A stretch of DNA of 36,211 bases from Microbacterium sp. (GTDB taxonomy: Bacteria; Actinomycetota; Actinomycetes; Actinomycetales; Microbacteriaceae): positions 1 through 36,211 of the forward strand of contig NZ_QFPF01000015.1 in NCBI RefSeq assembly GCF_003248605.1, in the 5' to 3' direction. The notes under the pieces are model-generated. The model searched no databases and had not been told where the DNA came from. It saw nothing but the letters and a program-made list of their open reading frames with translations. Shown here piece after piece: positions 32,202-36,211 of the stretch; the first letter of the stretch is position 1, and every line of letters starts with the position of its first letter. Position numbers and translations under genes: made by a program.

Positions 32202-33575
32202 GTGACCAGACTGAGGCTGGCCATCGTCGGCGCCGGACCCGCGGGCATCTACGCCGCCGACATCCTGCTCAAGGCCGAGCGCAAATTCGACGTGTCGATC
32301 GACCTGTTCGAGCAGCTGCCCGCTCCCTACGGTCTGGTGCGCTACGGCGTGGCCCCCGATCACCCGCGCATCAAGGGCATCATCACGGCGCTGCGCGAAG
32401 TGCTCGACCGCGGTGACATCCGGATCTTCGGCAACGTGCGCTTCGGCGAGGACATCACCCTCGAGGATCTGAAGCAGCACTATCACGCCGTCATCTTCGC
32501 CACCGGCGCGGTGCGCGACACCGATCTGCGCATCCCTGGGATCGACGCCGAGGGCTCCTACGGTGCGGCCGACTTCGTCAGCTGGTTCGACGGACACCCC
32601 GACGTGCCGCGCACCTGGCCGCTCACCGCGGAATCGGTGGCGGTGATCGGCAACGGCAACGTCGCCCTCGACATCTCGCGCATGCTCGCCAAACACGCCG
32701 ACGACCTGCTGCCCACCGAGGTTCCCGACAACGTCTACCAGGGCCTGAAGGCATCGCCGGTCACCGACGTGCACGTCTTCGGCCGTCGCGGCCCCGCGCA
32801 GGTCAAGTTCACCCCCCTCGAGCTGCGGGAGCTCGGCGAACTGCGCGATGTCGACATGGTCGTCTACGACGAGGATTTCGACTACGACGAGGCTTCCAAG
32901 GCCGCGATCGCGAGCAACAAGCAGGTCATGGTCATCGACCGCGTGCTGCAGTCGTGGCGCGCCAGGGACTCGGTCAACAACACCGGCGGCACAGCATCCC
33001 GTCGTCTGCACCTGCACTTCTGGGCGAAGCCGGTGGAGGTCACGAAGGATGCCGAGGGTCGGGTGTCGTCGTTCGTGTACGAGCGCACGCGGCCCGACGG
33101 CGAGGGCGGGGTCACCGGCACCGGCGAGCTGCGCGAGGTGCCCATCCAGGCGATCTACCGTGCCGTCGGCTACTTCGGGTCGCCGTTGCCCGGGGTGCCG
33201 TTCGACAAGCGGCACGGCGTCATCCCCAACCACGAGGGCCAGGTGCTGCGCAAGGACTCCAACGAGCGCGTGCCCGGCGTCTACGCGACGGGCTGGATCA
33301 AGCGGGGCCCGGTGGGACTGATCGGACACACCAAGTCCGACGCGATGGAGACCGTGCGGCACCTGATCAACGACCAGGGGTCGTGGTGGCAGCCCGAGGA
33401 TCCGTCGGAGCCGGCGATCCCCGAGCTGCTGGCCTCGCGCGGCATCGCGTGGACCGACCTCGAGGGCTGGCACCGCCTCGACGAGCACGAGGTCGCGCTG
33501 GGCGCGCCGCACGAGCGCGCCCGCATCAAGGTCGTCCCGCGCGACGAGATGGTGCGCGTCTCGCGGGGCGAGTGA
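32202..33575 (+). CDS. FprA-like ferredoxin/adrenodoxin-NADP reductase
   Basis: 457 residues, adrenodoxin-reductase type. FAD motif VGAGPAGIYAA at residues 8-18, EQLPAPYGLVRYGVAPDH, the NADPH motif VIGNGNVALDISRML, FGRRGPAQVKFTPLEL, and the C-terminal FAD contact GWIKRGPVGLIGHTKSDA are all clear. It passes electrons from NADPH to ferredoxins or similar partners; the partner is not in the window. GTG 32202 has AAAGGA 7 nt upstream, so this gene, unlike many neighbours, has a normal ribosome binding site. A longer upstream frame runs through the REP-like repeat and was rejected. Confidence 0.93.
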   Translation: MTRLRLAIVGAGPAGIYAADILLKAERKFDVSIDLFEQLPAPYGLVRYGVAPDHPRIKGIITALREVLDRGDIRIFGNVRFGEDITLEDLKQHYHAVIFATGAVRDTDLRIPGIDAEGSYGAADFVSWFDGHPDVPRTWPLTAESVAVIGNGNVALDISRMLAKHADDLLPTEVPDNVYQGLKASPVTDVHVFGRRGPAQVKFTPLELRELGELRDVDMVVYDEDFDYDEASKAAIASNKQVMVIDRVLQSWRARDSVNNTGGTASRRLHLHFWAKPVEVTKDAEGRVSSFVYERTRPDGEGGVTGTGELREVPIQAIYRAVGYFGSPLPGVPFDKRHGVIPNHEGQVLRKDSNERVPGVYATGWIKRGPVGLIGHTKSDAMETVRHLINDQGSWWQPEDPSEPAIPELLASRGIAWTDLEGWHRLDEHEVALGAPHERARIKVVPRDEMVRVSRGE

Positions 33576-33582
33576 GGCGGGT

Positions 33583-33588
33583 TAGCCT
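33583..33588 (+). promoter_or_regulatory. -10 element for alpha/beta hydrolase gene
   Basis: TAGCCT, 6 nt before the GTG at 33595, in the 19-bp gap after the reductase gene. Confidence 0.55.
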
Positions 33589-33594
33589 GGCGGT

Positions 33595-34608
33595 GTGAAC
33601 CGCGAGACCTGGATCCCCGACATCCTCGGGACCGGGTTCGAGCAGCGGATGCTGCCTCTCGGCACCGATGACGAGGGCGATGTCGTCGCGACCCTCGTGC
33701 GGGCGCTGCCGGGGCGCGGGCGTCTCGGGGCCGTGTTCGGCGACCGGCGCCCGCTCGCCGACGTCGACGTGCTGTACGTGCACGGGTGGTCGGACTACTT
33801 CTTCCAGCGACGGCTGGGGCGGTACTTCACGGAACGGGGTGCGCGCTTCTTCGCGCTCGATCTGCGCAAGTACGGCCGGTCGCTGCGGCCGGGACAGACG
33901 CCGGGGTACGTCAACGATCTCGCCGTCTACGACGCCGACATCGCCGCCGGGTTGACGGCGATGGGGCGCGGGATGGAGCCCGGGCCGACGGCGCGTCGCC
34001 TGGTGCTGCTCGGGCATTCCACGGGCGGGCTCATCCTCAGTCTGTGGGCGCACCGGCACCCCGGCGTGGCGTCGGCGGTGATCCTGAACAGCCCATGGCT
34101 GGAGTTCCAGCTGAGCGGCATCACCCGGGCGGCCGTCGCGCCCCTCGTGGGGCTGCAGGCGCGGATGCGGCCCCTGGATGTCGCCCCGCAGGTCGATCTC
34201 GGCTTCTACTCGCGCGCGCAAGCCGAGGCGGCGGATCCCGACGATCCCGTCGAGGTGAATCCGCAGTGGCGGCCGGAGCACTCGATGCCGGTGCACGCGG
34301 GCTGGCTGAACGCGGTGCTCCTCGGCCACGCCCAGGTCGCGGCGGGCCTCGCGATCGAGGCGCCCGTGTGCGTGCTGCTCTCGGCGCGCAGCGCCGTTCC
34401 GACACGGTGGTCGGACGAGCTCACGCGTGCCGATTCGGTGCTCGTGGTCGACGACATCGCACGGGCGGCGCTGCGTCTGGGCCCGTCGGTCACGGTGGAG
34501 CGGATCACGGGGGCGCTGCACGATGTGTTCCTCTCGCGGCCCGAGCCTCGGCGGCAGGCGTACGCCCGTCTGGACCGCTGGGTGTCCGGTTTCGTGGCCC
34601 GGCGCTGA
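33595..34608 (+). CDS. Alpha/beta hydrolase (monoacylglycerol lipase-like, serine hydrolase)
   Basis: 337 residues. The oxyanion region is VLYVHGWSDYFFQ, the nucleophile elbow GHSTGGLILSLWAHRHP, and a late His in ALHDVFLSRPEPR is likely the catalytic one. The loop ALDLRKYGRSLRPGQTPGYV resembles the lysophospholipase/monoacylglycerol lipase group, so a lipid or ester substrate is plausible. The real substrate is unknown. Leaderless start at GTG 33595. It stands between the reductase gene and a small membrane protein gene. Confidence 0.88.
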   Translation: MNRETWIPDILGTGFEQRMLPLGTDDEGDVVATLVRALPGRGRLGAVFGDRRPLADVDVLYVHGWSDYFFQRRLGRYFTERGARFFALDLRKYGRSLRPGQTPGYVNDLAVYDADIAAGLTAMGRGMEPGPTARRLVLLGHSTGGLILSLWAHRHPGVASAVILNSPWLEFQLSGITRAAVAPLVGLQARMRPLDVAPQVDLGFYSRAQAEAADPDDPVEVNPQWRPEHSMPVHAGWLNAVLLGHAQVAAGLAIEAPVCVLLSARSAVPTRWSDELTRADSVLVVDDIARAALRLGPSVTVERITGALHDVFLSRPEPRRQAYARLDRWVSGFVARR

Positions 34609-34631
34609 CGGCTTGCACGGGCGCGGGGCGA

Positions 34632-34637
34632 TACGTT
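34632..34637 (+). promoter_or_regulatory. Possible -10 element for small membrane protein gene
   Basis: TACGTT, 7 nt before the ATG at 34645. It is the least typical of the set. Confidence 0.4.
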
Positions 34638-34644
34638 GGGCGTC

Positions 34645-34965
34645 ATGAGCATGGATCCGGCGCCCGCAGCCACCGTCGCGCGTCGGTGGGGTCTCGCGAG
34701 CGTCATCACGATGGCCGTCGGGCTGCTGCCGAGCGTGATCGTGCTGCTGCTCGCGGTGACCGTCTCGCCCGAGGCGCCGTGGCTGTTCTTCTTCACCTTC
34801 CCGATGGCGATGATGTTCGCGGTGATCGCGGGTCTGCTGGGCGTGGTGGGGCTGTTCTTCGCCGTGCGCCGAGGTGCGGGCTTCGGCTGGCCCGTCGGAG
34901 GTCTCGTCTTCGCCCTGCTCGTCGTGCTCGGGATCGTCGGGCTGTTCGCCGGCTGGTTCGGCTGA
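34645..34965 (+). CDS. Small membrane protein of unknown function
   Basis: 106 residues with three hydrophobic helices (LASVITMAVGLLPSVIVLLL; FFFTFPMAMMFAVIAGLLGV; WPVGGLVFALLVVLGIVGLF) and hardly any loops. I do not recognise a family. The second helix has paired aromatic residues (WLFFFTFP). Start ATG 34645 was preferred over an upstream TTG (34636) because the -10 element would overlap the latter. It is convergent with the GNAT gene; both stop codons lie in one palindrome. Confidence 0.7.
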   Translation: MSMDPAPAATVARRWGLASVITMAVGLLPSVIVLLLAVTVSPEAPWLFFFTFPMAMMFAVIAGLLGVVGLFFAVRRGAGFGWPVGGLVFALLVVLGIVGLFAGWFG

Positions 34966-34980
34966 GCGCTGCGCTCAGCC
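34960..34980. terminator. Palindrome covering both convergent stop codons
   Basis: GGCTGAGCGC (34960-34969) and its reverse complement GCGCTCAGCC (34971-34980) around one T. TGA of the membrane protein gene and TCA (TGA) of the GNAT gene are inside the arms. Candidate two-way terminator without a T run. Confidence 0.5.
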
Positions 34981-35418
34981 CACGGCCGGATTCGCCGGTG
35001 CGATGGTGGTGCGCGCCATCATCGTGGTGGGGTCGTCGAGGGCCGCGAAGCCGTACTGAGCATAGAGTCCGTGCGCATCGCCGGTGGCGAGCAGAATCCG
35101 CTTCAGACCGAGCGGCTCGAGGTCGGCTACGACGCCGGCGATGAGCTGCTTGCCGACGCCCGTTCCCCGCACCCGCGGGGATACGAAGACGTCACACAGC
35201 CACGCGAAGGTCGCTGCGTCCGTGACGACACGGGCATACGCGACCTGTTCGCCTGAGTCGCGCTCGAAGACGCCGTAGTTGCGCGAGGCGTCGATCGCAG
35301 CATCCTGAACCTCACGCGTACGTCCGAGAGCCCAGTAGGCCTGCTCGCTGAGCCAGCCGTGAACGCGGGCGCGGTCGATGGCGGCTCGGGAGTCGGAGAA
35401 CACGTACCCGGCCGCCAC
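34975..35418 (-). CDS. GNAT-family N-acetyltransferase
   Basis: 147 residues, one GNAT domain. The acetyl-CoA-binding motif A is CDVFVSPRVRGTGVGKQLI with the R-G-x-G-x-G-K loop, and motif B ends LYAQYGFAAL. The acceptor is unknown. It resembles the small YjgM/ElaA-like acetyltransferases. GTG 35418 lies 8 bp after the yajQ stop, so the two are in one unit on the minus strand. Confidence 0.88.
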   Translation of the reverse strand: MAAGYVFSDSRAAIDRARVHGWLSEQAYWALGRTREVQDAAIDASRNYGVFERDSGEQVAYARVVTDAATFAWLCDVFVSPRVRGTGVGKQLIAGVVADLEPLGLKRILLATGDAHGLYAQYGFAALDDPTTMMARTTIAPANPAVG

Positions 35419-35426
35419 GACGCGGC

Positions 35427-35918
35427 TCAGCGGTAGTTGATGAACTGGAGGTCGACGTCGAGGTCGGCGGCCTTGAGTACGCGGATGACCTCTTGCAGGT
35501 CGTCGCGGCTCTTGGACTGCACGCGCAGCTCGTCTCCCTGGATCTGCGACTTGACCGACTTGGGCCCCTCGTCGCGGATGATCTTGCCGATCTTCTTGGC
35601 GTTCTCCTGCGAGATGCCGTCCTTGATGGAGGAGACGATGCGGTACTCCTTGCCGCTGGCGAACGGTTCGCCCGAGTCGAGGCTCTTCAGCGAGATGCCC
35701 CGCTTGATGAGCTTCGACTGGAACACATCGAGCACCGCCTTGGCGCGCTCCTCGCTGCTCGCCTTGATGAGCACCTGCTCACCCGACCATTCGATCGAGG
35801 CGCCCGTGCCCTTGAAGTCGTAGCGCTGCTCGATCTCTTTGCGGGCCTGGTTGAGGGCGTTCTCGGCCTCCTGGTGGTCGACTTTGCTGACGATGTCGAA
35901 GCTCGAGTCGTTTGCCAT
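35427..35918 (-). CDS. yajQ: YajQ-family nucleotide/cyclic-di-GMP-binding protein
   Basis: 163 residues, two ferredoxin-like domains of the DUF520/YajQ family: [20 protein letters not shown] at the start, [13 protein letters not shown] in the middle and [18 protein letters not shown] near the end are near-invariant blocks. Some relatives bind c-di-GMP or tRNA; which ligand applies here is unknown. A -10 TAGAAT lies 6 nt before the ATG. It is the first gene of a two-gene unit with the GNAT gene. Confidence 0.95.
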   Translation of the reverse strand: MANDSSFDIVSKVDHQEAENALNQARKEIEQRYDFKGTGASIEWSGEQVLIKASSEERAKAVLDVFQSKLIKRGISLKSLDSGEPFASGKEYRIVSSIKDGISQENAKKIGKIIRDEGPKSVKSQIQGDELRVQSKSRDDLQEVIRVLKAADLDVDLQFINYR

Positions 35919-35924
35919 TCTGCA

Positions 35925-35930
35925 ATTCTA
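35925..35930 (-). promoter_or_regulatory. -10 element for yajQ
   Basis: TAGAAT on the minus strand (plus ATTCTA), 6 nt before the ATG of yajQ. Confidence 0.6.
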
Positions 35931-35968
35931 GCCAGTGGCGTTCAGTGCGACGCGGGCGGCGTGACCGC

Positions 35969-35995
35969 TAGCGTGCTATACAGGGTAGCGTGTTA
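35969..35995 (+). promoter_or_regulatory. Direct repeat in the padR promoter region
   Basis: TAGCGTGCTA (35969-35978) and TAGCGTGTTA (35986-35995), 9 of 10 identical, 17 bp apart, ending 3 bp before the padR ATG. They could be repressor half-sites on the same face of the helix or part of the promoter; TATACA (35977-35982) lies between. Confidence 0.4.
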
Positions 35996-35998
35996 AAC

Positions 35999-36211
35999 AT
36001 GAGTCACGACGTCGGCGCACAAATGCGTAAGGGCGTGGTCGAGTACTGCGTGCTCGCCCTCCTGGCGCGCGAACCGATGTATGGCTGGCAGCTCAACGAG
36101 TCGCTCACCCAGGCCGGGCCGGCCGTGCAGAGACGGCTCACCGCGATGAGCAGCTCCTCGGCGTCGAGGTCGGGACTGATCTCCCCGGCTGCCGCTGCCG
36201 CGTCGAGCAAC
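35999..36211 (+). pseudogene. PadR-family repressor, N-terminal fragment joined to unrelated DNA
   Basis: From ATG 35999, codons 1-40 are the start of a PadR winged-helix repressor: MRKGVVEYCVLALLAREP, then MYGWQLNESLTQAG. A real PadR would go on with the recognition helix region (LIASEGTLYPLL-like); here the frame changes to PAVQRRLTAMSSSSASRSGL, which has no such character. The break falls in GGCCGGGCCGGCC (36112-36124). From there on the opposite strand reads as a TetR C-terminus. Either a rearranged pseudogene or a chimeric sequence end. Confidence 0.7.
36115..36211 (-). pseudogene. Fragment of a TetR-type repressor C-terminal domain
   Basis: Read on the minus strand from the window edge: LLDAAAAAGEISPDL, then DAEELLIAVSRLCTAGP. 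This is the pattern of the last-third helices in many actinobacterial TetR proteins (an A-x-A-A-G-E-I-x-P-D-L-D-x-E-D-L-L type stretch). After about 36115 the frame runs into the antisense of padR. The rest of the gene is outside the window or absent. Confidence 0.5.

Overview
The window is about 36 kb of very GC-rich, densely coded DNA (I estimate around 70% G+C by eye). Gene content and style point to a high-GC Gram-positive actinobacterium, most likely Microbacteriaceae and close to Microbacterium. The evidence is a complete menaquinone pathway, a ResA/CcdA/ResB/CcsB (system II) cytochrome c maturation set, a 32-residue bS22-type ribosomal protein, GTG starts, 1-4 bp gene overlaps, and many genes with a TANNNT -10 element only 6-8 nt before the start codon (leaderless mRNAs). 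There is no prophage, IS element, CRISPR array, rRNA or tRNA that I can see. No stretch longer than about 130 bp lacks a gene.

Layout. (1) 1-2448: potassium uptake, with the C-terminus of one RCK/TrkA protein, then convergently a full TrkA and its TrkH channel. (2) 2505-3534: an ArsR-type repressor, a BldC/excisionase-type HTH protein, and the tiny ribosomal protein bS22 closed by a strong hairpin. (3) 3554-5884: a persulfide/sulfane-sulfur operon, consisting of a CsoR-family repressor with CstR-like ligands, a CoA-disulfide reductase-rhodanese fusion and a lone rhodanese, under a perfect 16-bp palindrome. (4) 5821-9794: MscS channel, glutaredoxin-like and Dabb proteins, archaeal-type aspartyl-tRNA synthetase, DedA protein. 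(5) 9843-14581: histidine phosphatase plus resA-ccdA-resB-ccsB. (6) 14617-20164: a yhgE/pip-mmpL operon divergent from a tetR gene, with two tandem inverted repeats between them. (7) 20136-33575: menaquinone genes menC, menB, menE, menA, menD, menF, menG, a polyprenyl-diphosphate synthase and a ferredoxin-NADP reductase-like flavoprotein, interleaved with an LLM-type flavoprotein, DUF4229, PLDc_N, PPK2 and DUF402 genes. (8) 33583-36211: alpha/beta hydrolase, small membrane protein, GNAT acetyltransferase, YajQ, and a broken padR gene at the end.

How it fits together: regions 5 and 7 build the quinone and cytochrome c parts of one respiratory chain. Region 3 looks like a self-regulated sulfur detoxification unit. 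Region 6 looks like a TetR-controlled envelope or export module that may have been placed between ccsB and menC.

Most notable observations: the MMPL protein carries a C-terminal domain that resembles an ABC ATPase but has lost the Walker A glycines and lysine, the signature and the H-loop histidine; the CsoR-like repressor has Gly where the copper-binding His should be; -10 elements are tightly phased before start codons, and one divergent pair shares its TA dinucleotide; a REP-like palindrome lies inside menB; and the right-hand end joins a PadR N-terminus to an inverted TetR C-terminus.
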